From Ectothiorhodospira magna (GTDB lineage: Bacteria; Pseudomonadota; Gammaproteobacteria; Ectothiorhodospirales; Ectothiorhodospiraceae), in NCBI RefSeq assembly GCF_900110965.1, contig NZ_FOFO01000007.1, positions 38,775-102,774 on the forward strand: 64,000 nt of DNA, written 5' to 3'. Below, in pieces: positions 31,670-40,811 of this stretch; within the stretch, counting starts at the first letter, position 1; every line of letters begins with the position of its first letter. Both the position numbers and the translations under genes were made by a program. A model generated the notes under the pieces. The model ran no database searches and was not told where the DNA came from. It saw only the letters and a list, made by a program, of their open reading frames with translations.

Positions 31670-32329
31670 TTATCGGGAATCAGCGCCCTGAAGCAGCGCC
31701 CGACTCTCCAGCACCTTATCGATGATGCCGTATTCCTGGGCTTCGACGGCACTGAGGAAACGATCGCGCTCGGTATCCTGCTCAATGCGTTCCACCGGCT
31801 GTCCGGTGTGTTTGGAAAGAATGCCGTTGAGCTGGTCGCGCACCTTGAGAATTTCCCTGGCGTGAATGTCGATGTCCGTCGCCTGTCCCTGGAACCCTCC
31901 CAGAGGCTGATGGATCATCACCCGGGAATGGGGCAGGCAATAGCGCTTGCCTTCAGCCCCACCAGCCAGCAGCACGGCACCCATGCTGGCCGCCTGACCG
32001 ATACACAGCGTGCTCACATCGGGTTTGATGAACTGCATGGTGTCGTAGATGGCCAACCCGGCAGTGACCACGCCACCGGGAGAGTTGATATAGAGGCTGA
32101 TGTCCTTGTCGGGATTTTCAGACTCCAAAAACAGCAGCTGCGCCACGATGACATTCGCCATGTAGTCCTCCACCGGACCCACAACGAAAATCACCCGCTC
32201 CTTGAGGAGTCGGGAATAGATGTCGTATGCACGTTCTCCCCTGGCGGTCTGCTCGACCACCATGGGAACCAGATTCAATGCCCGGGTATTCAGGGCACTG
32301 CCCTCTGCTGTAAACCCACGATCGCTCAT
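31670..32329 (-). CDS. clpP: ATP-dependent Clp protease proteolytic subunit ClpP
   Basis: ClpP is the tetradecameric serine protease chamber. I start at [20 protein letters not shown] (32329), with GGAG seven bases upstream, giving 219 residues. The catalytic triad is S115 ([10 protein letters not shown]), H140 (HSRVMIHQP) and D189 (DTERDRFLS). The N-terminal residues before [17 protein letters not shown] are probably a processed propeptide. It lies between tig and clpX. Confidence 0.97.
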   Translation of the reverse strand: MSDRGFTAEGSALNTRALNLVPMVVEQTARGERAYDIYSRLLKERVIFVVGPVEDYMANVIVAQLLFLESENPDKDISLYINSPGGVVTAGLAIYDTMQFIKPDVSTLCIGQAASMGAVLLAGGAEGKRYCLPHSRVMIHQPLGGFQGQATDIDIHAREILKVRDQLNGILSKHTGQPVERIEQDTERDRFLSAVEAQEYGIIDKVLESRALLQGADSR

Positions 32330-32347
32330 CAGTGTCTCCGCGAGAAG

Positions 32348-32485
32348 CCCCACCCTTTCAGGGCGGGGAGGGATAGTGGCTGCAGAATGACAGCCACTGG
32401 AATCGGCATGGGCCTCTCAACCACAGGGTCGTGAGGCGCCGGCCAGGGCTCCACACCCATCGGCCCTCGCCTTTTCAGGCGGGGG
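32348..32485 (-). repeat. Three tandem hairpins in the tig-clpP gap
   Basis: Three stem-loops occupy the tig-clpP gap on the minus strand. One at 32464-32485 (nine pairs with one mismatch) follows the tig stop. One at 32375-32398 has AGTGGCTG paired with CAGCCACT. One at 32348-32368 has CCCCGCCC paired with GGGTGGGG around TGAAA and ends 18 bases before the clpP ATG. None has a good U-tract. They may attenuate or process the tig-clpP mRNA. Confidence 0.5.
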
Positions 32486-32492
32486 CGCTGAC

Positions 32493-33803
32493 TCAGGCCT
32501 GGGTGTCCTGGGACGGATTCATGATACGTTCAAAGCTGGTGGGCTCGTCATTGATCTGGCACTGGGCCAGCAGAAAATCCACCACTTGCTGCTCAAGCAC
32601 CATGGCTTCCAGGGTGCTCATGGCCTGCTTGTTGGCGCGATAGTAGTTCATCACCTGTTCTGAATCTTCGTAACCGGCAGATATGGTTTCCAGCTCTGCG
32701 GTAATCAGACTTTGATCCACACGGATTGCATCCCGACGGATGATTTCACGAATGATCAGCCCCAGAGCCACCCGACGCTGGGCTTCCTCTTCAAACAGGT
32801 CATCACCCAGTTGCGGTACGCCCTGAGCACTGCGACCAAAACGGGATATCGCCTGCTCCCGCAGACGGTTGATTTCGTCCTTCACCACCGCCTGGGGCAG
32901 ATCCAGCGGATTGCGCTCCAACAGCGCCTCCATGACCTGTTCCTTGACTTTGGCCTTGATCGCCTGCTCCAGTTCCCGGCCCATATTCTTGCGTACTTCT
33001 TCACGCAGCTTGTCCACGCCGCCTTCTTCGACACCAAAATCCTTGGCAAATTCCTCATTGATCTCAGGCAATACAGATTCCTGCACTGCCTTGATGGTCA
33101 CGGCAAACTCAGCAGGACGCCCCGCCAGATGCTCGGCCGGGTAATCTTCCGGGAAGGTTACGGCGATGGTTTTCTGGTCACCGGCCTTGAGCCCTTCCAG
33201 CTGCTCTTCAAAGCCGGGAATCATGCGGCCTTCCCCCAGTTCCAGATTGGCATCCTCGGCACTACCACCCTCAAAGGGCTCGCCGTCCAGGGTGCCGGTG
33301 AAATCCATGACGACACGGTTGCCCTTGGCGGATTCCCGCTCTATATCGACCCATTGACGACGCTGCTTCTGCAGGGATTCGATGACTTTATCCACATCGG
33401 CGTCAGTGATCTCCACCTGGGGGCGGGAAATTTCCACACCACTCATGTCGGCAGGCTCTACCTGAGGAAAGACCTCGAAAGTGGCCACATACTCCAGCGC
33501 CTCGCCCGCCTCGACGGACTTGGGTTCGATATTCGGCATTCCGGCAGGCACCAGATTTTCCTGGTTGAGGGCATCCTGATAGGAAGACTGCATCAATTCC
33601 CCCAGCACCTCCTGATAGACACCATCGCCATAGCGCTGCTGGACCACCTTGAGCGGCACCTTGCCGGGGCGGAAGCCATCAATCTTCACCCGCTTCACCA
33701 GGGACTTGAGACGGCGATTCACTTCTTCCTGAATCCGCTCGGCAGGCACCTGAACCGTCATACGCCGTTCCAGGCTGCTCAAGGACTCCACTGATACTTG
33801 CAT
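32493..33803 (-). CDS. tig: Trigger factor (ribosome-associated chaperone)
   Basis: Trigger factor meets nascent chains at the ribosome exit. The 436-residue protein has the ribosome-binding domain with the loop GFRPGKVP (43-50) after VSVESLSSLERRMTVQVPAE. The FKBP-type domain (about 150-245) has RVVMDFTGTLDGEPFEGGSA and GRMIPGFEEQLEGLKAGDQK. A helical chaperone domain follows. GAGG lies about nine bases before the ATG. It lies between the tRNA cluster and clpP. Confidence 0.96.
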   Translation of the reverse strand: MQVSVESLSSLERRMTVQVPAERIQEEVNRRLKSLVKRVKIDGFRPGKVPLKVVQQRYGDGVYQEVLGELMQSSYQDALNQENLVPAGMPNIEPKSVEAGEALEYVATFEVFPQVEPADMSGVEISRPQVEITDADVDKVIESLQKQRRQWVDIERESAKGNRVVMDFTGTLDGEPFEGGSAEDANLELGEGRMIPGFEEQLEGLKAGDQKTIAVTFPEDYPAEHLAGRPAEFAVTIKAVQESVLPEINEEFAKDFGVEEGGVDKLREEVRKNMGRELEQAIKAKVKEQVMEALLERNPLDLPQAVVKDEINRLREQAISRFGRSAQGVPQLGDDLFEEEAQRRVALGLIIREIIRRDAIRVDQSLITAELETISAGYEDSEQVMNYYRANKQAMSTLEAMVLEQQVVDFLLAQCQINDEPTSFERIMNPSQDTQA

Positions 33804-33951
33804 GGACTGAAAACCTCTTCGCGTCGTTCGCGTCTATTTCAGAATTCTTGGACCCGGCAAGGCCAGCCAACCAAAAGGCACCACATAACCCCTTGGCAGG
33901 TTACCGAGTGACCGGGGATGCAGCTGAACAGCCATTGCCGATGGGTGGGCA

Positions 33952-34036
33952 TGGTGCGAAAGGAGAGACTCGAACTCTCACGGGTTGCCCCACTGGAACC
34001 TAAATCCAGCGCGTCTACCAGTTCCGCCACTTTCGC
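33952..34036 (-). tRNA. tRNA-Leu (anticodon TAG)
   Basis: An 85-base class II tRNA with a long variable arm. Acceptor GCGAAAG pairs with CTTTCGC, and discriminator A and encoded CCA follow. The anticodon TAG lies in GGATTTAGGTTCC. It is separated from tRNA-Lys by a terminator and has its own -10 element. Confidence 0.96.
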
Positions 34037-34070
34037 CAGACATCATTGCCACTACCGGACGTAGCGGGAC

Positions 34071-34076
34071 ATTATA
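34071..34076 (-). promoter_or_regulatory. -10 element for tRNA-Leu
   Basis: TATAAT on the minus strand lies 34 bases before the tRNA-Leu 5' end, directly after the terminator of the upstream tRNA operon. The -35 candidate at 17 bases, TTATGA, is weak. Confidence 0.55.
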
Positions 34077-34113
34077 CAGGCACGTTCCCAGCTTCATAAC
34101 CCACAATGAAAAA

Positions 34114-34135
34114 AGGCCCGACAATCGCCGGGCCT
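34114..34135 (-). terminator. Rho-independent terminator after tRNA-Lys
   Basis: AGGCCCG and CGGGCCT form a perfect seven-base-pair stem with an eight-base loop, followed by TTTTTT on the minus strand. It separates the Pro-Arg-His-Lys tRNA operon from tRNA-Leu and tig. Confidence 0.88.
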
Positions 34136-34154
34136 CCTGCGTATCCGAACACAT

Positions 34155-34230
34155 TGGTGGGCCGTGTAGGAATCGAACCTACAACCAATGGATTAAGAGT
34201 CCACTGCTCTACCAATTGAGCTAACGGCCC
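34155..34230 (-). tRNA. tRNA-Lys (anticodon CTT)
   Basis: A 76-base cloverleaf with acceptor GGGCCGT paired to ACGGCCC, discriminator A and encoded CCA. The anticodon loop CTCTTAA gives CTT. It is the last tRNA before the operon terminator. Confidence 0.95.
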
Positions 34231-34305
34231 AGGCACAGGCGTTTTCGTCTGAAAGTTACCCTGACGAGGCACCCTGAGAGGCTCAAACCATTATCCATAA
34301 AATAT

Positions 34306-34381
34306 TGGGGTGGCCGACGGGACTCGAACCCGCGACAACCGGAATCACAATCCGGGACTCTACCAACTGAGCTACGGCCAC
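34306..34381 (-). tRNA. tRNA-His (anticodon GTG)
   Basis: A cloverleaf with acceptor GTGGCCG paired to CGGCCAC, discriminator C and encoded CCA. The anticodon loop TTGTGAT gives GTG. A further G at 34382 can serve as the G-1 typical of tRNA-His, opposite the discriminator C. Confidence 0.96.
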
Positions 34382-34417
34382 CATAAAACGACATAAACCA
34401 CATCAAGACCAGCCAAA

Positions 34418-34494
34418 TGGCGCGCCCGGCAGGACTCGAACCTGCAACCCTCGGCTTAGAAGGCCGATGCTCTATCCGGTTGAGCTACAGGCGC
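34418..34494 (-). tRNA. tRNA-Arg (anticodon TCT)
   Basis: A 77-base cloverleaf with acceptor GCGCCTG against CGGGCGC (one T-G wobble), discriminator G and encoded CCA. The anticodon loop CTTCTAA gives TCT. Confidence 0.95.
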
Positions 34495-34523
34495 TTGAAT
34501 CGCGCCGCCTAGCGGTTCAAATA

Positions 34524-34600
34524 TGGTCGGGGTAGAGGGATTCGAACCCCCGACATCCTGCTCCCAAAGCAGGCGCGCTACCAGACTGCGCTATACCCCG
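34524..34600 (-). tRNA. tRNA-Pro (anticodon TGG)
   Basis: A 77-base cloverleaf with acceptor CGGGGTA paired to TACCCCG, discriminator A and encoded CCA. The anticodon loop TTTGGGA gives TGG. It is the first gene of the four-tRNA operon. Confidence 0.96.
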
Positions 34601-34648
34601 GTTCTACCGAGCATCGCGTGCAGTCAATAGGCGATGCCGAAGACGCGA

Positions 34649-34677
34649 ATAGTACGCCGATCTGCAGGTATCGTCAA
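34649..34677 (-). promoter_or_regulatory. Sigma-70-type promoter for the Pro-Arg-His-Lys tRNA operon
   Basis: TTGACG (34677-34672), exactly 17 bases and TACTAT (34654-34649) on the minus strand. The -35 overlaps the last codons of pssA. Transcription would begin about 40 bases before tRNA-Pro. Confidence 0.75.
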
Positions 34678-35450
34678 TCCCTTGAGGATGATTCCTCCGA
34701 ACCTTCCGGCAAGGCCCGCTGCTGACGCCGGCGGTGCCAGCGCAACAGCATCAGGGCCGGACCAGACAGGGCATAGACCACAAACCCGACCCACAGCACC
34801 TTGGGGGGATCGATGGCGGTGAGCATCACCGCCAGCACCACTGCGATGACCACGAAAAAGGGCACCCGATGACGAAAGTCCATGTCCTTGAAACTGAAAT
34901 AGGTGAGACTACTCACCATGGCCGCCCCGCACAGAACGGTGACCAATAAGGCAGGCAACATGATCCCGGCGCCGGAGAACTCCAGATCGTTCCAGACCCA
35001 GACCAGCCCCATCATGACGGCGGCAGCGGCGGGACTGGGCAAACCCTGGAAAAAACGCTTGTCCGCCACCCCCAGCCTGGTATTGAAACGGGCCAGACGC
35101 AGGGCAGCAGCGGCGGTATAAAAAAAAGCGGCCACCAGCCCCAACTGGCCAAGCCCGTTGAGCACCCACAGATACATGACCACCGCCGGCGCCACCCCGA
35201 AGGAGACCATGTCCGCCAGGGAATCATACTCGGCCCCGAAGGCACTCTGGGTGTTGGTCAGTCGCGCCACTCTGCCATCCACGCCATCGAGCACCATGGC
35301 AATAAAGACCGACACCGCTGCGGCAATGAAGTCCCCGTTGATGGCCGCCATGATGGCGAAAAATCCGGCAAACAGCGCCGCAGTGGTAAACAGGTTGGGC
35401 AGAAGATAGATTCCCTTGCGCCCTTTGGGATGTTCCGGCGGCAACGCCAT
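34674..35450 (-). CDS. pssA: CDP-diacylglycerol-serine O-phosphatidyltransferase
   Basis: PssA makes phosphatidylserine at the inner membrane. The CDP-alcohol phosphotransferase motif is complete: D58, G59, A62, R63, G72, D76 and D80 in DGRVARLTNTQSAFGAEYDS and the following LAD. The 258-residue protein has about seven to eight membrane helices, so it is the integral-membrane type II enzyme rather than the E. coli peripheral type. I start at the ATG at 35450, which overlaps the upstream stop by one base (TGATG). Confidence 0.94.
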   Translation of the reverse strand: MALPPEHPKGRKGIYLLPNLFTTAALFAGFFAIMAAINGDFIAAAVSVFIAMVLDGVDGRVARLTNTQSAFGAEYDSLADMVSFGVAPAVVMYLWVLNGLGQLGLVAAFFYTAAAALRLARFNTRLGVADKRFFQGLPSPAAAAVMMGLVWVWNDLEFSGAGIMLPALLVTVLCGAAMVSSLTYFSFKDMDFRHRVPFFVVIAVVLAVMLTAIDPPKVLWVGFVVYALSGPALMLLRWHRRRQQRALPEGSEESSSRD

Positions 35451-36088
35451 CACCACGAGCCTCCCGTGGGCTCTTTTTTGTGCAGCAAGGTGGCAATGAC
35501 ATTGACCCCCGCCAGAACCGTCTGACCGGGTTTTACGTCCACTCTGGCATTGTCGGGCAGATACAGTTCCACCGGGCGCCAGAACCCCAGAAACCCGCAG
35601 CGCCGGCCCTGCCCCAACCGCTCGCCGGCATGGGTCAGGATGCTCAGCCGATGGGGCCAGCGCCGACGGTCCGTGGCCATGACCACGTCCTCCTTTTCGT
35701 CGGTCTGCAACCAGATGGCAAAACGGCCCTCGGTCTCCGCCACTTCCTGTCCCTGGCCACCGGCCCAGTACTGCTGGAACTTGCCTTCAATCGGGCTGTG
35801 GACATTGAATTCACCAAAGCGGCGCTGCTGCAGGGTGACTTTGGTGGTTCGGCGGTCAAGAAACGGGTCATGACATTCCTGCACCTCGGTCACCACCGCA
35901 TCCACCGGACTGACCACAGCCAGGGGACTGGGCGGAGTCTTGCGGGGCATGTCACGAAACATCACCACGGCTGCAATCAGCAACAGCCAGGTGGGCAATG
36001 CCCAGATACCAAAAAGAAAATGGGCCAGGGCCACCAGGACGGCGACCTGCGCCAGATAGGGACGTCCTTCCGGAGCGATGGGAAGCAT
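35450..36088 (-). CDS. Phosphatidylserine decarboxylase-like protein lacking the pyruvoyl serine
   Basis: A short-form PSD family protein of 212 residues with an N-terminal membrane region (about 10-46). It has PSD stretches: SPVDAVVTEVQEC, FGEFNVHSPIEGKFQQYWAG, and the late GQGRRCGFLGFWRPVELYLP. In active enzymes the last segment contains Gly-Ser (as in RFGSRVDVYLP), where self-cleavage turns the serine into the pyruvoyl group. Here the residues are F169-W170-R171-P172, so that serine is missing. The gene overlaps pssA by one base, implying a linked role, but this protein should not be able to decarboxylate in the known way. Confidence 0.8.
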   Translation of the reverse strand: MLPIAPEGRPYLAQVAVLVALAHFLFGIWALPTWLLLIAAVVMFRDMPRKTPPSPLAVVSPVDAVVTEVQECHDPFLDRRTTKVTLQQRRFGEFNVHSPIEGKFQQYWAGGQGQEVAETEGRFAIWLQTDEKEDVVMATDRRRWPHRLSILTHAGERLGQGRRCGFLGFWRPVELYLPDNARVDVKPGQTVLAGVNVIATLLHKKEPTGGSW

Positions 36089-36153
36089 GGATGTATCCCG
36101 CACGACAGGCCCGCGGGACAGGGTCGCCCCCGGACTAAATGACAGACACGACA

Positions 36154-36176
36154 GGGGCCGCGACTGGCGCAGCCCC
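36154..36176 (-). terminator. Hairpin after ilvC
   Basis: GGGGCTGCG and CGCGGCCCC form a nine-base-pair stem with one wobble and a five-base loop, 37 bases past the ilvC stop. No clear U-tract follows, so it may be a weak terminator or a stability element before the psd-like gene. Confidence 0.45.
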
Positions 36177-36212
36177 CGACACAAACATCATTGATACCCC
36201 TTCACGAAGGCA

Positions 36213-37268
<1,056 letters not shown>

Positions 37269-37288
37269 TCAGATGAAGAAAAATGGGA

Positions 37289-37783
37289 TCAAAGTCTAAG
37301 CGCCACGTCGCCACGGGCAATGCCCATGACGCCGGAGCGTACCACTTCGACCACCTCGAAATCGCGCACTGCGTCGATGAAGGCATCCAGCTTGGGGCTG
37401 TCGCCGGTCAGTTCCACCACATAGGTGGTGGCGCTCACATCGATGATGTGGCCGCGAAAGATCTCGGTCATGCGCACGACCTCGGCCCGCTGTTCACCAT
37501 CCTGGACCTTGAGCTTCACCATCATCATCTCCCGTTCGATGTGACGGTGTTCGGTCAGGTCCAGCAACTTGACCACGTCCACCAGCTTGTTGAGCTGCTT
37601 GGTGATCTGCTCGATCACCTCGTCGGACCCCCGGGTCACCAGGGTCAGACGGGACAGGGTCGGGTCCTCGGTGGGGGCCACGGTGAGGGACTCGATATTG
37701 TAGCCACGGGCCGAGAACAGGCCGGCCACCCGGGAGAGGGCGCCGGACTCGTTTTCCATCAGGATTGAGATTATGTGTCTCAT
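37289..37783 (-). CDS. ilvH: Acetolactate synthase small (regulatory) subunit
   Basis: IlvH gives valine feedback control to the acetolactate synthase catalytic subunit. The 164-residue protein has an N-terminal ACT domain (HIISILMENESGALSRVAGL, then FSARGYNIESLTVAPTEDPT) and the C-terminal domain. It begins seven bases after the ilvI stop and is followed by ilvC. Confidence 0.97.
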   Translation of the reverse strand: MRHIISILMENESGALSRVAGLFSARGYNIESLTVAPTEDPTLSRLTLVTRGSDEVIEQITKQLNKLVDVVKLLDLTEHRHIEREMMMVKLKVQDGEQRAEVVRMTEIFRGHIIDVSATTYVVELTGDSPKLDAFIDAVRDFEVVEVVRSGVMGIARGDVALRL

Positions 37784-37790
37784 GGTCGCA

Positions 37791-39506
37791 TCACAGGAGG
37801 ATCATTTCGTTCTGGCCCGCACCGGCCGGAACCATGGGATAGACGTTCTCGCTCTGGTCGGTGACAAAGTCCATGAACACCAGGCGATCCTTCATCTTCA
37901 GGGCTTCCTGGATGGCGCCTTCCACGTCACCCGGCTGTTCAATGCGCATGCCCACATGGCCATAGGCTTCGGCCAGTTGCACGAAATCAGGCAGCGCATC
38001 CATGTAGGACATGGCATAGCGCCCCTGATAGAAGAACTCCTGCCACTGGCGCACCATGCCCATGTAGCGGTTGTTCAGGGCCACCACCTTGATGGGCAGA
38101 TGGTACTGCAGGGCGGTGGACAGCTCCTGAATGCACATCTGGATGCTGGCCTCGCCGGTGACACAGACCACGGTCTCGTCCGGATGGGCGATCTGGGTGC
38201 CGATGGCCGCCGGCAGACCAAAGCCCATGGTGCCCAGACCGCCGGAGTTGATCCAGCGATTGGGCTTGTCAAAGCCGTAGAACTGGGCCGTCCACATCTG
38301 GTGCTGACCCACGTCGGAACAGACAAAGGCATCGCCCTTGGTCAGGCGCCAGAGGGTCTCCAGCACGTGCTGGGGCTTGATCAGCTCGCTGGTCTTGTCG
38401 TACTTGAGGCAGTCCATGGCCCGCCAGTCGTCGATCTGCTTCCACCACTTGGCCAGGGCCTCCTGATCGGGCCGGGCCTCGCCGGCCTTGATCTCCTTGA
38501 TCATGGCCTTGAGCACCGGGTCCACCTGTCCCACGATGGGCACGTCCACCTTCACGTTCTTGGAAATGGAGGCCGGGTCCACGTCCACATGGACGATGCG
38601 GGCATGGGGGCAGAATTTCTCGATGTTGCCGGTCACCCGGTCATCAAAGCGGGCGCCGATGGCAATGAGCACGTCGGCATGATGCATGGCCATGTTGGCC
38701 TCGTAGGTGCCATGCATGCCCAGCATGCCCAGGAACTGGCGATCGGAGGCTGGATAGCCACCCAGACCCATGAGGGTGTTGGTGATGGGGTAGTTCAGCA
38801 GACGGGTCAGTTCGGTCAGGGACTTGGCCGCATTGCCCAGGATCACGCCGCCGCCGGTATAGAGCATGGGCTGTTTTGCCGACAGGATCAGGTCCACCGC
38901 CTTGCGGATCTGCCCAGAGTGCCCCTTCACCGTGGGGTTGTAGGAGCGCATCTTGATGCTCTTGGGATAGCTGAACTGGCAACGGGCGGCGGTGATGTCC
39001 TTGGGGATGTCCACCACCACGGGACCGGGGCGGCCGGTGGTGGCCACATAAAACGCCTTTTTGATGGTAGTGGCCAGATCCTTGACATCCTTCACCAGGA
39101 AATTGTGCTTCACGCAAGGCCGGGTGATACCCACGGTATCCACTTCCTGGAAGGCATCGTTACCGATCAGACTGGTGGGCACCTGGCCGGTGAAGACCAC
39201 CATGGGCACGGAATCCATATAGGCATCGGCAATGCCGGTGACGGCGTTGGTAGCGCCGGGACCGGACGTCACCAGGACCACACCGGGCTTGCCGGTGGAC
39301 TTGGCGAAACCTTCGGCGGCATGTACTGCCCCCTGTTCATGTCGCACGAGGATATGGGTGACCTTGTCCTGTCGGTACAGGGCGTCGTAGATGTGAAGTA
39401 CGGAGCCGCCAGGGTATCCGAATATCAGGTCAACACCTTCCTCCTGCAGACAGCGGACGAAAATCTCGGCACCGGTCAATTCCACGGTCTTGGTCTCCTG
39501 CTGCAT
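37791..39506 (-). CDS. ilvI: Acetolactate synthase large (catalytic) subunit
   Basis: This thiamine-diphosphate enzyme condenses pyruvate to acetolactate or acetohydroxybutyrate. From MQQETKTVELTGAEIFVRCL it is 571 residues. The ThDP glutamate is in VRHEQGAVHAAEGFA, the FAD-binding centre is in the middle third, and the C-terminal ThDP motif GEASIQMCIQELSTALQYHL ends near LNNRYMGMVRQWQEFFY. The longer open frame adds 21 residues not shared by the family. I found no branched-chain-rich leader peptide in the 153 bases upstream. Confidence 0.96.
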   Translation of the reverse strand: MQQETKTVELTGAEIFVRCLQEEGVDLIFGYPGGSVLHIYDALYRQDKVTHILVRHEQGAVHAAEGFAKSTGKPGVVLVTSGPGATNAVTGIADAYMDSVPMVVFTGQVPTSLIGNDAFQEVDTVGITRPCVKHNFLVKDVKDLATTIKKAFYVATTGRPGPVVVDIPKDITAARCQFSYPKSIKMRSYNPTVKGHSGQIRKAVDLILSAKQPMLYTGGGVILGNAAKSLTELTRLLNYPITNTLMGLGGYPASDRQFLGMLGMHGTYEANMAMHHADVLIAIGARFDDRVTGNIEKFCPHARIVHVDVDPASISKNVKVDVPIVGQVDPVLKAMIKEIKAGEARPDQEALAKWWKQIDDWRAMDCLKYDKTSELIKPQHVLETLWRLTKGDAFVCSDVGQHQMWTAQFYGFDKPNRWINSGGLGTMGFGLPAAIGTQIAHPDETVVCVTGEASIQMCIQELSTALQYHLPIKVVALNNRYMGMVRQWQEFFYQGRYAMSYMDALPDFVQLAEAYGHVGMRIEQPGDVEGAIQEALKMKDRLVFMDFVTDQSENVYPMVPAGAGQNEMILL

Positions 39507-39659
39507 AAGAAGCTTGCCTGCTCTGGGCTGACTTCGCGCTGGCGCCGTCCTCAAGGGCCGTGCCGGCAACGCGAAGGGGAAAAGGCTCGATCATAATATG
39601 TCGGCGCATGAATTTCATCATTTGGATAATTTGCCCCCCTAATTTTCAGTCCCCTGCCC

Positions 39660-40811
39660 TCACGGCTCGCCGTCGTGGTCGAAGGTGCCGATGTCCTCGC
39701 CGGCCATCTGGCGGCGCACGAATGCCACATCCCGATCCGACAGGGCAAACGGGAAGGACATGATGTCCGTGGGCGTTGAATCCCCGTAGGGACGATTGCA
39801 GGGGGAGATCTCGTCGTCGGAATGCCCAGGGCAACCGGAGGTCTGAAAGGGGCGACCGGACATTATCAGGGCCTCCAGTGTCTGCCGATCCAGGCCGAAA
39901 TCGGTCACTTGCCCCTGCTCGTTGAAGCCCATGTCCTGCACCCGCATCCCGCGATGGTCGATCAGGAAACGGGCCAGTTGCACCCGCCGCCACTGGTCCC
40001 TGGGCACCGGCGACCAGTCCTCCATCAGGGAACCCCGTTCCGGGAAGAAGGCAAACAGATGATTGTGCCCGCCCATGTCACGGATGCGCTGGCAGACTTC
40101 CAGCATCTCCTGCTCCGTCTCCCCCATGCCGCAGATGAGATGGGCACCGAAACGCTCCGGGCCGTAGATCTCGGCGGCCCAGTCCAGGGCCCGCCAGTAG
40201 GTATCCCAGCGATGGGGACTGTCCACTGTAGCGCCCCGGGTACGCTCGAAGATTTTTGGGGTAACGGCATCCAGGGCCACGGTGAAGATCTGGGCACCCA
40301 TGTCCCGCAACCGCACCAGATCGGCACGGTCCATGGTGGTGGGATTGGACAGGATGGAGACCGGGATGTGGGGCACCGCCTTGACCCATTTTTCCAGCAA
40401 AATCCCGGTGTCCTTGTCCGAATTCGGGTGGGTGATCATGGAGATGCACATGCGTTGAAAGCGTCCCTGATCGGCGCCGCTGCAGATGCGCTCGATCACG
40501 TCATCGTAACGGGCCGTGGGCCAGTTAACCCGAATGAAGTTGCGGTCGGCATAGTCGCGGGAGGCCTCCCGATGCCGGGCAAGGCCGCAATAACTGCAAT
40601 TGGCCCGGCAGCCTTCTGGATAGGTCACCAACAGATTGAGACAATGGGTGCAGTCGGTGCGGTGCATCCAGCCCTTGACCAGCCCCAGGGTGATGGCGGC
40701 AGCGGTGGACATCTGCACGTATTCCGGGGAACGCATCCTGGGGGTGCTGATGGACGGATCAGGACGATAGCAATGCGCCGGGATGCCCCGGACATGGGCC
40801 AGAGAACTCAT
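39660..40811 (-). CDS. Radical SAM protein, LipS-type lipoyl synthase candidate (distal gene)
   Basis: The 383-residue protein has a radical SAM cluster motif C68-x3-C72-x2-C75 in GCRANCSYCGLARH. It has an extra CTHC (C54, C57) before it and two C-terminal cysteines in TSGCPGHSDDEISPCNRP, possible ligands of an auxiliary cluster, as lipoyl synthases need. The start at 40811 overlaps the lipT stop by four bases. It resembles biotin-synthase-like enzymes, but the context of lbpA, a lipoate ligase and lipT supports one of the paired LipS1/LipS2 sulfur-insertion enzymes. I cannot say which of the two it is. Confidence 0.78.
   Translation of the reverse strand: MSSLAHVRGIPAHCYRPDPSISTPRMRSPEYVQMSTAAAITLGLVKGWMHRTDCTHCLNLLVTYPEGCRANCSYCGLARHREASRDYADRNFIRVNWPTARYDDVIERICSGADQGRFQRMCISMITHPNSDKDTGILLEKWVKAVPHIPVSILSNPTTMDRADLVRLRDMGAQIFTVALDAVTPKIFERTRGATVDSPHRWDTYWRALDWAAEIYGPERFGAHLICGMGETEQEMLEVCQRIRDMGGHNHLFAFFPERGSLMEDWSPVPRDQWRRVQLARFLIDHRGMRVQDMGFNEQGQVTDFGLDRQTLEALIMSGRPFQTSGCPGHSDDEISPCNRPYGDSTPTDIMSFPFALSDRDVAFVRRQMAGEDIGTFDHDGEP

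Noticed and set aside
39507..39659. Leader-peptide attenuator before ilvI
   Set aside because: No short frame rich in leucine, valine or isoleucine codons with a following terminator is visible.
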